Below are positions 35,921-48,778 of a stretch of 64,000 nucleotides of DNA, in pieces. The stretch is from Pachypanchax playfairii. Its lineage: Eukaryota > Chordata > Actinopteri > Cyprinodontiformes > Aplocheilidae. The stretch lies in NCBI GenBank assembly GCA_006937955.1, contig SSNP01000131.1, positions 591,325 to 655,324 of the forward strand. The letters run 5' to 3'. A program made the translations under genes and the position numbers. The notes below the pieces were generated by a model. It was not told the DNA's origin. It was given only the letters and a program-made list of their open reading frames with translations, and made no database searches. The first letter of the stretch is position 1; every line of letters starts with the position of its first letter.

Positions 35921-36375
35921 CACTCTCAGAAATAGAGGTATGAGACAAGGACATTTTTGTACCTATAGGTAAATTGTTTTAAAATGTTCCCTTAAAAGTA
36001 CAATATTGGTCTTTAAAAGACCAGAAATGTCCCTTTGAGTGAAGGGCACAAATTCCTGTCACTGGGGGTGTACCATAGAAGTTGTTCCACTAAAACTGTA
36101 AAATTATGCCACATTTTGAAGTCTTAAACCAACATTTTGAAACATAATATTGAAAATGATGGATCAAACTTAATAAAATGGAGATTAACCAGCCTTGGCC
36201 AGGGTTGCAGGTGCAGTTGAAATGGTACAAATTTGTATTTTATATCAATTTGAACACTTTAAGGGGCATTTCTGACCTTTTAAAGACCAATATTGTACTT
36301 TTAAGGGAACATTTTAAAACAATTTACCTATTGGTACAAAAATGTCCTTGTCTCGTACCTCTATTTCTGAGAGTG
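35921..36375. mobile_element. Mariner/Tc1-type MITE with about 120-bp inverted ends
   Basis: It begins CACTCTCAGAAATAGAGGTA and ends TACCTCTATTTCTGAGAGTG, with inverted similarity continuing to about TTTAAAAGACC on each side. TA lies on both sides (35919-35920 and 36376-36377). The core is about 200 bp with no ORF of interest. Confidence 0.88.
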
Positions 36376-36463
36376 TACAGAACCAGGTCAGACTGTCACT
36401 TTTATGGAATTTCAAAAAAATCATACCTCCTGAAAAGAGGAAAACTCCAGATTTCAACTTTAA

Positions 36464-39246
36464 AGTGTGAGTGAAAGACTGAAACTAGTGATCTGCCAAC
36501 ATATAAACCATAAAGACTTCACAAAACAAATATAGTCTTACAAAAAAAATCACACCATATCTCTGCAGGATTGGCTAATATTTATTTATATTTATTTATC
36601 CACACAGTTTGTATTTCTAGTATTTGACACATGCTTTACATGTAAGCTCAAAGTAGATCAAATTATTCCAGCCCTTGTGCCGACTGGAGTCAATGTGGTG
36701 AGTTTTGACATAGCCAGCAGTTGATAAGAAGAGTTTTGGATGTCAGCTGAGATTGTTGCACAGCCACAGAGGTCTCTAACGTCCCATTCATTGTAGATCT
36801 ACTCTTCTTAATGGGTCTTGCAATGCTGTGTGTATATCTACTGCTGCATCAGAAAGCTCCAAAACAAGTAAAATCTCTCAGCTCTCACCCACTCTCTCTT
36901 CTATATGTTATTCACTGTCTGTCTCAACAAAACCTATGAATTTGTCAGCTTTCTGTAGGATAAAATGAAGCAGGCAGAATTAGGTGAGGTGATAGGATGC
37001 TCTGCCAAGACAGAAAGGGGGGGTGGGGGGGTGTAGCTTGTAAAGGATCACAGGCTCAGAGCTCCTCTTGGTGGTCATCGGAAGCACTACAAGTCTGTTT
37101 TGAAGAATGATTTTAAGGGTTAGGCTAATCCTTGTGGTATATATTTGATTGACAGGTTACCACACTTGTCTTGACCTTTTATCAGTGCAAGTCTCTAGCC
37201 AGAATACATACACAGTTCCATTTATTCTGCACTCTTCAAACCGGTTAGCATAGACAGCCCTTTTCCTTCCCTGCTCTCCCTGACATGATTTACCATCATG
37301 GACATTTTGTAGACTTCTTTGGGGTGACCATGCTCTCCCATAGGACTGCACACATTGCCTACAAAACCTGCAGGAAGAGTGCCAGAAGCAAAGATGCTAA
37401 TCCTCATGTCAGGTGTGTCAGGGGTGATACATCAGAAGTACAGCAGCAAGGAAGAAGAGATGGAGAAATGGGTCAAATATTAAGCATCCAGGGGCACACT
37501 GCTCAGATCTTATCAGTTTAGTAACAATCCTAATATATTCAGTTTAAAAATATGTCCCCACTGTTTTTTATATGCTTCAAAGTAAAAAAAAAATTCCCAA
37601 AAAAAAGACTGAAAACACAATGTAGGCATGTTGTTTTCAATAGCTGATTCCAGTTCAGTTACCAACAAGGGAGGTTTAGCAGCAAATACCAGATAGCCTA
37701 GCGATAAAGTGCCACAGTCTTTTTTATGTGATGCAAAGTCTAAATTATCACCTTAAGATTTACATTATATTTGAAATCATAGGATCACTAAAGATGCTTC
37801 ATAAAATTAAAGTGTCCAGACATTTTCTTTAGTTTGATCAACATATTCTGTAGAAAGGATTGTGTATTTTGGTCTTTGTCCAGTAAATCGTAAGAGTAAA
37901 CAAAATGACATTTTTGTATCTTTTACTATTCTTCAAGAATTCAATAAGCTTCTGAATGAGATTTGAGAATATTTTAAAAAACAAATGAATACAGTTGCCT
38001 ACAAGTGTTGGAATTTTAATTCTAAGCCTTCATGATTTAGATAGAAAAAAACGCAAGTTTTACATTTTCTTAAAACTCGCCTCACATCTTCAAACATTTA
38101 AGATGCACAAAGACGCATGAAGACACAATAATCCCTTAACTGATGAGGTTACTGCAGGAAGTAGTTTTAGAATCCAAACTTTGTGAATTATTTTTTTATG
38201 TTCAGTTTCCCAGTTTGTTTGTAAAGACTAACTTATACAAAAGCAAATACAATTGAATATTGTGCCCATTTGGTGTGAGAACCTTTTGATAACTCTTTTA
38301 TTTCCAATTAGATCAGCATTGGGTGTGTGTTTTTTCCTTCCATTTTATCTACCAAAAAGAAAATAATTACTTGTTTTTTTGTGTTTTTGTTAACTTTTTG
38401 TGCTTCATTATCTCTGGAGCATTAACAAAGCAAATGTGTTTGGCTGGATTTTGGGCCCCACAAGTCACAACCAGAGATGAGAGCCAACCTCACACACACT
38501 CCAACACGGGGGTGGAAATGTGCTCTTCTTTGGCTTTTACTTTTATTTGGAAGAGACAGAGGGAATTGTGTTCACAATAGAGGGTGGGAAATGAAGCGTA
38601 GTGCTGCTGTGAGACTCGGAGTATCTGAGCAGTGGGAGGATCAGGGCTGAGCAGGAAGAGAAACAGCAGTTTGTTCTGTTCTACTCAGAACAGAGGCGAG
38701 CTTTCTTTGAATTCCCCAATGTGACTTTTACAACCAGAAGATTCAAAAACTATTGTGTCACAGATCTGGGTCAGTAGCTTATTCAGTGTCTAGAGAGAGA
38801 GACAGAAAGGCCTTTGACCTCAATATCTTTTTTCTTTTCTTTCTTGAATCACCAATGCCCTTTTCCTCTTTTTTATATTCTCTTACCAGCAGTATGAGCT
38901 GCCGTTGTCGCTGGTTCCACCTCTCCTTCTAGTTCCAACTCATGCCCTTTTGTTTCCATATAACTGGACCCAAGCAGCTATATGATTAATGAGAGGAGCA
39001 AACAAGTGTCTATGTATTCTTTTACAATAGTGCTGAATACACATCCCTGCTGGCAGAGGACTGGCCCAGAGTTCAGGCTGTTCAGACAGGTTGCAGTCTG
39101 TTTTAGGATATAATACAGCAAATGCCACACTAGAAACTCTAAAACACAAGTGCTGCTTTGAATGAAAAAATCTACTGTGCAGCTGGGATTTTCTTAAACT
39201 ATTTGTTAATATTTACTAATAGCAAATTGGCAAAGTGCATTTTTAA
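36464..39246. other. Intronic sequence, no feature recognised
   Basis: A G-rich run at 37015-37032 and AT-rich DNA. No bounded repeat or credible ORF. Confidence 0.5.
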
Positions 39247-39280
39247 ATTAATACTAAGGTTGTCAAAATTAATGCGTTAA

Positions 39281-39874
39281 AGAGGCCATTTCATACACAT
39301 TTCAGTACTTTGTGGTAATTTCTTAAGTATTAACCTGTAATATGAAACATTTTATATCTAAAAAACATCCGGAAACACTGATTAACAGACCTTTCAATCT
39401 GTCTGCATCAAAATTTGGCTGATTCCAACTCGTTCCGTGTCAGGCTTCAGGCAGCAGCTTGTTCATATTCATTGTTTGAATTTGCTGGACTCTGATTGGC
39501 TAACAAACTAGCCTATGAGAGCAAAGAATACTGTTTCCTGTCCCGCTGTGCATAGCAACGTCAGACGTTGTGTCTTTCTGCTACTGTCTTTCTGCTACGT
39601 TATGCTACAGCTTTTAGCCAGCAGCATGCTAGGCGTGGTTTCAACTGTGGGAGCTGCCGAAAACTAACGAACAAAGGAGTTGTGACGAAACAGATACAGG
39701 CCGTTTGGACTCGGGAGAAATCGGGTGTTATCACCACCTGCGTAGTTTGAGAGATAAAAACTGAAAGAGAAGTTGTTGACCTGTTTTCACACCCACTATG
39801 AAGGTAAGAACACCTGTGGAGCTAAAATATTCAACAGAAACCTCAGAAAAAACATTTTTAATGGAAGGGCCTCT
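39281..39874 (+). mobile_element. TTAA-bounded MITE, family A, copy 4
   Basis: The best preserved ends of the family: TTAA then AGAGGCCATTTCATAC on the left, GGAAGGGCCTCT then TTAA on the right (39277-39280 and 39875-39878). ATGAAG at 39798 is followed by GTAAGA. Confidence 0.85.
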
Positions 39875-40299
39875 TTAAAAAAGTGTTACCACAAACACCC
39901 CTTTAACGTGCTACTAACGCATGATTGTTTTAATGCGTGATTAACGCACAGGCTTCCGTAGTTTTGCTTTGCCCGTGTATGCATGCACAGGTCTGTTGGC
40001 CCAGACGATCTGTAGTCTGAGGTAAAAGACAGGCAGTAACTGGATGCTTGCTAGAGCATGGGAAATAAAAAAGGTCCTTTGAACAGGAAGTTTTGCTTTA
40101 AAACTCGACCAGATGGTAAAATTGATACAATTGAAATTTGTTTGTACTTTCTGTCGATGTGAACTGAGCTATCACCGTAGTATGACTCTATAATATCACC
40201 TGTTAGCGAAGCATACAGCTGATGCGCAGAGCCTTCCTCCCCCTCACTGAAAGCAAACCACGCTGGATAGTTTTCAGTGGAGACACTTTCTCCAATTTA

Positions 40300-40881
40300 G
40301 GGTGCATTCACACCAGCCCTGTTTAGTCCGCTTGAATTGAACTCTAGATCGTTTCCCCAGAAAGTCCGGTTTGTTTGGGGAGGTGTGAATGGGTAATCGA
40401 ACTCTGATTCGAACCAAACAACCGGACTCGAATCCACCTAAAAACGTAGGCCTCGGTTCGACTGAAACAAACTCTCGTTTGTATGCATGAACGCAACCGG
40501 ACCGGGACCGCACCAGAAGCAGGAAGCAGGTTATCTGCTCATCCTGAGCCCATTACTGCAGAATATTGATCTGGCACATTTGCCAAACACAAAAGATCAA
40601 TCTCAAAACCAAAATAATCTGCTACAACTCCATGTTTGTTTACGTTCACTGTAAAATGAGACTAGCAGCACCAGGAAGTACCGTAACAACAATAAAAAAG
40701 TAGTGCGGTAGCACCACAGCGCCACCACAGGCAGGGATGTAAACCTGCTTCTAAGCTTATTTGATCCGTTTCATAGAGTGCAGTGTGGATCCAAACCGCA
40801 CCAACTAAAAACAGCAACAATGTTGCAACTTTGGTCCCTAATCGAACCGAGTCCAGTGGACTATCCGGTGTGAATACAACC
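40300..40881. mobile_element. TTA-flanked Harbinger-type MITE
   Basis: A 582-bp element from GGGTGCATTCACACCAG to CCGGTGTGAATACAACC, inverted at the ends, flanked by TTA (40297-40299 and 40882-40884). It is rich in CGAACC/GGTTCG motifs and has no recognised ORF. Confidence 0.75.
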
Positions 40882-40884
40882 TTA

Positions 40885-41417
40885 TGGTGCGTTCACAACG
40901 GCCGCTTTTCCAACGTCAAGCAACGTTCATAAAGCTTCAAGTTTGACGCTTGAAAATTGAAGCTTGTAATGCCTGACCGTTAAAAAGAGCATGTAGGCGG
41001 GGCTTCCTTTGTTATCGGATGTTCTGAGCTATGGCGGATCATATAGAGAGAGTGGCTTGGCTTTATTTACTCCGTTTGTGGATACACCCCATTCTTCAGA
41101 TGCGTTCTGAGTTTGAGGACTTAAACCATTTGCTCCAGGAGCTACATATGGATGAGGTTAGCTTCCAGCGCTACTTCCGTCTGTCCCGTGCCCTGTTTGA
41201 AGACTTCCTGCTTCATTCAGGTACGTCACTACGATGAGACGCTCTGATTGGTTGACATGCCGCTTGAAAAGTGTCAAGAGCGTCAAAAGTTCAGCTAGCT
41301 GAACTTTCTGCGTTGCTCGAAAAGTTGACGCTGCTAACGCTCACAAAGCAACGCAGAGACTCTGACGCTGGTCTGACGGACTCCACCATAGACTTTACAT
41401 GTAAACTTGACGCTTCT
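40885..41417 (+). mobile_element. PIF/Harbinger element, right end lost
   Basis: It begins TGGTGCGTTCACAACGGCC after TTA and follows the 11831-12482 copy to CTTGACGCTTCT, where homology stops about 45 bases short of the expected right terminus. Confidence 0.8.
41031..41219 (+). pseudogene. PIF/Harbinger transposase first exon, intact frame
   Basis: ATG at 41031 opens MADHIERVAWLYLLRLWIHP, then an acidic helix-like stretch and DEVSFQRYFRLSRALFEDFL, ending LLHSG at a CATTCAG/GTACGT donor near 41219. FQRYFR(L/M)SR..FEDLL is a mark of the N-terminal region of Harbinger transposases, ahead of the DDE nuclease that is missing here. Sixty-odd codons remain of about 350-400 in a full protein. Compared with the 12.0-kb copy it is unbroken. 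Confidence 0.72.
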
Positions 41418-41660
41418 TTTTTAAAGAAGTACACTTGATAAAATGAACTTCAAGTATACTATTTTTTGCTTAGAGACACTGTTACAGTTCTAATAACATA
41501 TTTCCATTAAGTATATTTGTCCGCTCCAATACCTAAAAGTATAGCAGAAATATGAAAAATATTTTAAGGTAAATTAAGAACATCTTAAAATCTGGAATTA
41601 ATAGTAAGTTAACGATAGACAATAATGTGAATAATCGGAATTAACAGCCCTAATTAATAC

Positions 41661-44600
41661 AAAAATGAGCTGCAACACAACTAAACAACAAAGGAAGACA
41701 TGCAGATAACAGAGAATGTGACTTCTCATTGATTAAAATACCCTTCACACATTATGTTCTCTCTCTCAACACGTGCTGTTGTGTGGAGGGAATCAAGGAG
41801 TGAATAATGTTTTCATTAAAAATAAAATTTTTTCAGATGGAAAAATGTAAAATTGTGATATAAAAAAAAAAAACACTCACATGCTATGATGTATTAAAAT
41901 TTAATCAAGCAGAATCACATCTTAGATTTCATGTTTTATACATCATAACTTTAGTGACAGTGGAGACTGCTAAACTTTTTAGCAGATTAGCTAATTGGTA
42001 ACTTGTACACTCTGGTCCCATAGCTCATTTGATATTGTCCATTATGAGAAAAACATTTTCATAATGACGAGAACACTTGACAAGTGCACTTGAAATACTT
42101 TAAAACAGGGAGATCAACACTTCAAATAAAACAATGTGTCCTTTAGAAACCCAACATTTGTTTTGTTTTTGGAATGTGCAGCGTTTCCTCTGAAAGGTGA
42201 GGTTCAAAATCCAGCCTCCTTTTAGTTGTTACACAATTTTGTCTTGCCACAGATGTAGTGTGCTCGCCATCGGGTATTTTCTGTTTCATAACATGAGGCG
42301 AGCAGCAAGGTCATGAAGAAGCTTATCTTTGACAGTGCTCTTAGATCCTTCACGATGGATCTTATTCCTTTGGAAAATGAAAAATCTTCAAATTTGTTTC
42401 AGTATTTAACACTTGTCAGACACCCAAATATTTTAACTCCAGTTAGTAGCACATCACCATATTCAGGAATCACATGACTGATCATGTAGCAGATGTGATC
42501 ACTTTAACCATCTGTTTTATATAAGAGGTAGAGTAAGAGCTTCATCCCTCCCACTTCAATCATCTGCCTGTATACTCCCTTCTCTATCTGTCTCTTACTC
42601 GTCCAAAGTGTTTTTCAACCATTTCTGTGAGGCATGATCAGCTGCAATTATCCCCCACCCCCACCCCCATTCAGTCCCCCTTCTTCTGTCCATCCCTCAC
42701 CTCACTCGCTCCCCTCTTACCCAACCATCCTCCAAGAACAGCCAGAGCTCCTAAGAGAGAGGCAATCAATTCCTCTCCCGCACATCTTCCCCTCCCTCTC
42801 CCTCTCATTTTCACTTTATCTCTCGCTTCCATTCTCGCTAGCAATTTGTCACTTAGCAACGGAGTCTGCTCTGCCGTTGGGGTAGTGAATCATCCCTGGC
42901 TGTGCTCCTGTTTTAACCCATTCTGCTCAAATAAATACTCCAGTTAAGCACTCTGATAATATTGATAAAAGAAAGTTCTGATTTCAAAAAGAGTCCATAT
43001 TTTGAACATTTGTGAATTGGTTCTTGGAGAGACAAGCGCAGCAAGTTAGAAGAGAGTAAATTAACCTAATGAGTAGTGATTAGTTGCTCAAGTAGTTTTA
43101 CAAGTTAAGGAAAAACAAGTGGCTGGCCTATCAATTCATCCTTGAGCAATAGGACTTATTGACGAGTTTCAAAAAGGTCATCAAACTGTATTTTAGCATT
43201 GAATCAGATTCTTGCCAAAGAAGGAATTTTATTTTGAGCAATCTGCCTTGCCAACAAATACTGCACACTCTCTTCTGATTTTATAGAATTGCTATTCAAG
43301 ACAAGCATGAGTAGCGGATTTGTTTGATGAGCATAATGGTGCACTAACACCCCTGTAATCCTTTCTCAATTTACTGCCAATGACATTTTAAGTATTCCTA
43401 ATGTGCTCCAGCCATGCTGCGAGGAAGTGAGAGTGCAGTCATCTTATGTCTGTGGGAGGATGTGCATTTAAGATTTCATTTGTCTTTCTGTGTCTCTTTT
43501 CCTCCATTGATCACAGGTTGACACCTCAAACCCAAAGTACATGCACCTCGTGTTAAAACACCAGCCCAGCTGTTTGATTTTCATACCAATAGTTTGTTCA
43601 TTTCACTGGGAAAAAAGCTTATTTGCATCACTCCCCCCCCATTAGCATACCTACCTGCACACCCACACACACTCGTCAGCCTAATTTGCCATTACCTGCT
43701 TCAGCACTTTAATGTTTATTCATCCTTGTGCCTCACAAACCTATAATCAGATAACAAATCTCTGTGCCATTAGCACATTCAAACAGGTGGAAACAGATGA
43801 TAAAATGTTGGCAAGACAAGACACTGAGAGGAGATGGAGATTAGAAAAACAGCACAGGAAAAGTCAGCAGAGTGAATAAATAAAAGCCTCTCATAGGACA
43901 TGTAGCCGTCCATTAGAGCTGTGAATCATGGCTGGTCTCACCATTCAATTTGTTTGGGATTCTTCAGTTAATGATTTGATGCATCTAAACGTGCATCTCA
44001 GTGGGTTGCATTCTCAGTGCGCGCTCGCTGTTTTTCCCAGTACAAAATAAATTATTCTAGATAAATTGTATTATTTTGTCCTTTGAAAATGTTGACATTT
44101 TTCTTTGTAATGAAAGAGATCTCGAATTTTATCAGTGGTGTCTGAGTGACACACGTCAGTGGCCTTTGAGGTAAACAAAGCACATAATATTGCCACTCAA
44201 CTATTTAATTAACTCATACTTTTTGCTAAGTTTTATAATATTCAAGGCATGTTGTAATGTCCAGAATACCTTTTTATATATAACTACTCCCTGTTGAGCT
44301 CCTCCAATGTATCGGTCTCCTCTAACATTAGCATGAGGTTTAATCTACATATTCATGTTTTTACACCAGCTTAACTTAGAGACATTGGCCCTGATTTAAA
44401 AATATTCCAAGTAGTGAGCACACAATTGCATGTGCAGCAAAATTTTGCGCCAAGGTTGTGTTCCTGATTTGCGGCTGAGCTACTAAGATTGCACGGACGA
44501 GGTGACAGAGAGCAACGCACTTTGCGTCACTAATGCAGAAGGACGATCTCAGTGAAAATGTAGCATTGTCAAAAAGGGAATAGATAAATTATTCAGCTTT

Positions 44601-44702
44601 AATTAAAATGATTAGACAACTCTTTTGTTTTTTTGAAAATAAACTCATTTTGAATATATTTTTTTGTCTTGTGCTTTACTGAATTAACAAAAAAAGGATG
44701 AC
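41661..44702. other. Intronic sequence with CT-rich tract
   Basis: A CT-rich low-complexity stretch lies at about 42650-42830. At 43620-43760 unique DNA holds ATTTGCAT (POU octamer) and several TAAT cores and may be a conserved element. No gene. Confidence 0.45.
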
Positions 44703-44709
44703 AAATGTG

Positions 44710-45041
44710 ATGATTGGCTGCATGGTGGAGCAGTTGGTAGCACTGTTGCCATGCAGCAAGAAGGTCCTTGGTTCGAAACCGGGTTTAGACCGTTCTGCTT
44801 TATTTGCATGTTCTCCCCGTGCACGCGTGGGTTTGGGGTTCGGGGACTCCGGCTTCCTCCCACAGTCCAAAAATATGCAAGAGGTTAATTGGTGACTCTA
44901 AAAGTGTCCCTATGGTTGTTTGTCCATGTATGGCCCTGTGATGGACTGGCGACCTGTCCAGGGTGTCCCCCGCCTCTCGCCCCATGACAGCTGGAGATAG
45001 GCCCTGAACAGGAAGAAGCAGGTTCAGAGGATGGATGGAAA
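44710..45041 (+). mobile_element. SINE with L2-like 3' part, well preserved
   Basis: A tRNA-like head (GTGGAGCAGTTGGTAGCACT, GGTTCGAAACC B box) is followed by TTTGCATGTTCTCCCCGTGC, CTTCCTCCCACAGTCCAAAA, GATGGACTGGCGACCTGTCC and a GGATGGATGGA tail. AAATGTG occurs just before (44703-44709) and just after (45040-45046), a likely short target duplication. Confidence 0.82.
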
Positions 45042-45046
45042 TGTGT

Positions 45047-48000
45047 TAACCTCATTGCTCACTTGCCTTCTTTCCCACAAGCATTGGGCTGATCCCCGCC
45101 TCCCGCCATAGGTCCAAAATCTGTAGCCACAAACAGTTTCAGGTTTGATAAATCACACTGCGCCGGGAACACCCACTTAATTACATGTTCTCCTCCCATT
45201 ATTTTGTGTCTTCTGCCCTCATTGCATATTCATCTGGGGCAAAAGTGTTAGGAGGACTGCACGTATCGCGCTGCAGGTCTAACAGGTGCAGTTTTACCTG
45301 CGCCTCATTCGTGAATCATCTTCTAATTGTTTTGGCGGCTACTGAGAGGTTTAAAATCGCTTTAACAACCACAAACCTCCGATAAATCAGGCCCATTATT
45401 TTTTTAGGGATTATATTGGTTAGTTGAGAGGAAAGTTTACTATATTGATGCAAATGGAAACATGTTAGTTTACTTGGTGTAGCATTCAAATTCTTGTTCA
45501 TGCATGGTCCCTAGATCACTGTTCACGTTCCTGTTGTAAGAGCAGGAAAAACTGAATGGTGATTTAATGTCTTAAATATTTAGAGCGCGATGGAGACAAA
45601 CTAAAGCAAACAAACAAAAACAATAAAAAAGGAGAAACGGTGTGGTATCAGTTGTAGATTCATTTAGAATTTGAGTTAAATGCTAAAAGGTAAAAGTTTA
45701 AATTATTTATAATGAATCCTAGTTTCCCCAGACTTCCAGCAGTGACCTTTTCATAATGTGAGTACAACACTTCAGAAACTACCCGAGTCTTTAGAAACAA
45801 GCTAAATGATATTACAGTGAACAGAGTCATTAACTGCTTATTAAGAAAGAACTATCCTGGAGTTTTCCATTTTCCTCAACTCACCCAGTGACATCAGTCT
45901 AGTTTAAAGTATGGAGTTAAACTATTGGGTAATAAATGATTGTCTCTTGGCAGCTAATTCAAAAAAGGCAATCAGTACTGCTTGTAGCTACTTGACAGTG
46001 GATTTGTGCTGAAATAAAAATGAATGTTTTCACTTCAATTTTTAGGGCTGAACAACATCTTCACTCATCAATTCTTTTGTTGATAGTTTTTTTTCCCTGA
46101 ACTTCAATTTTTTCAATCCGTTTATATATATAAATATTTTATATTATATATTATATATATATACAAAGTGTTTTTGCAGGATCATACAAAATCTGAACGA
46201 TAATGAACATCTGCAGTCACTCACTTATAAACATGCATATTCATGTTCAGCTGCTGTTCGCTCCCAAATTGGACTAAATCTAGTTTTACAGTTAAGAGTT
46301 AGGTATAAACATCGGTTATAAAGTTTATCTTTCCCTAGTTGTTAAAAATTCTGACATCCCATCGGTTGTTTTAGTCGGATGAGCCATCTGTGGGATGAAG
46401 ATTTATAGTATTTAACAGTGTTTGATATTATTTTTGGGTTTTACGAGCAGTAATTTCCCAGCACCATTTCCACAAAACAGTCAAATATAATATAATGTAT
46501 TTTGGGTATACAATGGTAAAATTAAAGCACACCTTAAAAAACATTTATTTAACTGCATAGCATCAAATGAAACATTGTTTTTCTATAGTCTGCAGTTGTA
46601 GTTGTGAAATGAAATTAACCCCAAAAAAGGTGAGATGAAACTAGAGAAAACATGCAAGGATGAAAATCAGACAAGTACACTATACAGATAATGTTCTGCT
46701 GCAAAATCCATGCATGCAGTATAGTCACACAGCCATAGAGAAGTGCACCTTTATGCTGTTTGTTTACTGACTTCTTTGCCCAGTAATTGCAGTGACATTC
46801 ATATTTGCATTTGAAGCCTGTCTGCTTGTTTCCATTACTTGTAGCCAGACACTGAGAGAAGCAGACTAGACTGAATATGGAACTAAATGTGCATAAAAGT
46901 GCTGTTCTGATTCAAAGCCAGGCTGTACATCGCCGGACAAGGTCACTTGCAGATATGGTAATAAAGACAGAAAGATTCTTCACAAATGCATAAATATATA
47001 CATAAACACATGCATATGACACGGATGCTAAAATTCATACACAAATACTGCAATTTTCGGTCTCATTAATCCTAAATCTGTCTGGTATATTTTTACCTGA
47101 TAATAATGTTTCCCTCCCACTCAGTGGTACTAAAACACAATGTTGAATTCATTTCTTATTTTTAAAGGCTCATATTGGAGATTTGCAAGAGAATGGTCAT
47201 CAGTCTTGGAACTTTCTCGGTCACAATGATAAATCTATCCAGCCTGAGAATCCTGGCTCCACTGCCCTCTCCATTGATCATTTTCACAGCTCTGTCATTA
47301 AATATTTATTCCATTTATTCACTGGTGGCCACAGTTCAGTTAAGGCCACCAAAATGAGTATGGAAAAAGATCAGCAAATCAACAAGACATCATTGTACGT
47401 CTTATCTAACTCAGGTTGGCATCCTGCAGACCCTCTATGGTGACAGACACAGTAACTGTTTGCACACCTACTGAGATAGCTGCACAGCACATGCTGATAT
47501 AATTAGCTCCTTTCCATTATTTTTTCTCCTGCACCTTCCACCACTCGTATATGAAGATTTCTCATCCCAGGGGGTCATTTGAGACAGATGCAACACATAG
47601 TTGTTTTTCTAGGCCTGTAGTTGTTTACAAGATGGGTAGCTTTATCCTCCATCAGGAGGATCAACACAACCAGCCTGCGTTTTCCCACATGGGTCAATTA
47701 CAGAAAGGGTCACAGCGGGGGCTCCAAACATGCAGCCTGTGAGGGAAAGATGAGTAAGATGGATGGAAAAGAGCATTTACATAGAGTCAAATTTACACTT
47801 TGCTTAGGGGCAGGATGGGCTGTTTGATACTTCTTTGCCATATTTAGATATTGTTTTCATTCCAGCATAAGAAAGTCAACACACACATACACAACAAAAC
47901 ATTTTTTTCTGTCTTTGAAACAGGAAGTAGCAGGTTTTCTTCATTATCACAAACTAGTGCTTACTTTCTAGCATCACATCTGAAGCTAACTTTCATCTAA

Positions 48001-48775
48001 TTCCAGCCATAAAAAAAAACATGAAATCAACTTTACCGAGTTTTAATCCTTTAAACGTATGGATTTCACCATATTGGTTCTCACAAATCTGTCCCTGCAA
48101 GGACAGCAACCGCACACCTTCTATTCTTAGACAAACTGGCACAGCTGGAGTACTTTGTAAGAAGTATAAAATGGGATTAACACATGGTTTCCTCTTTCTG
48201 AAGATGTCACTTTCTTCTTACTCCAGCCTGCAGTAGCTCTGAACACATTTCTCCCTCCGCTACAATACAGAGACATCATTACAAAAATCTCTTTAAACCT
48301 ACTAGTTAAAAAACAGTCCTGTCTGCCGTTTGGGAACAAAAGTGAAACTAAAGTTTAATTTTCTGGCCGATTGAGCTCGACACTGAAGCACTTTTCTTCT
48401 GTAGTTACAGATCTCAAGCCAGCAATAAAACATTGTACAATAGCGTTACTTCTTGATCTTTTACACATCTGCTTTCATTCATCCCTTTTACTCAGGCAGT
48501 CTATTCATTTTGTTTTTCCTTTTTTTTTTCTTTTACTTTTCAAGCCACGTCCCTAGTTAAAATATCAAGCTAGATTTTCTTTCAACAGAATAATTAGGCA
48601 GTAATAAAGTGCTGCACATAAAATTAAAAAAAAAAAATCATCTTTTATTTAAAAATTTAACTTACCTTATTGTGAAATATAGATGCTTTAAAATGTTTTA
48701 AATTTGAAACCTTTCTTAATAATTTAAAGTGCAAATCTGAACTTGAATATAATCACAGCTGCTTATGTGTTGGAG
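45047..48775. other. Intronic sequence, no feature recognised
   Basis: An AT dinucleotide-rich patch at 46120-46163. No bounded repeat or credible ORF. Confidence 0.5.
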
Positions 48776-48778
48776 TTA

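Larger units (their letters stand above)
34758..36459 (+). mobile_element. TTAA-bounded element, family C, copy 1 (with two insertions)
   Basis: The ends AGCAACAATCCAGAGTTTTT and GGAAAACTCCAGATTTCAACT form inverted repeats inside TTAA (34754-34757 and 36460-36463). It is interrupted by a solo LTR and a TA-type MITE. Removing both restores the order seen in copy 2 (58954 onwards). It contains a GC-box-like TAAGTCCCGCCCCTC, ATGG (34889) followed by a GTAAGT donor, and an intron-like stretch ending TTTGCAG. Confidence 0.75.
39255..41652. mobile_element. hAT element hosting three nested insertions
   Basis: The left end TAAGGTTGTCAAAATTAATG and the right end AATTAACAGCCCTA (inverted repeats) are flanked by a perfect 8-bp ATTAATAC (39247-39254 and 41653-41660). 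The total is 2398 bp, of which about 1.7 kb belongs to three later insertions (39281-39874, 40300-40881, 40885-41417). The hAT remainder has no transposase ORF left. Confidence 0.85.

Noticed and set aside
42627..42947. Pro/Ser/Leu-rich ORFs of 83-106 codons
   Set aside because: Caused by a CT-rich low-complexity tract; no domain, no splice or start context.
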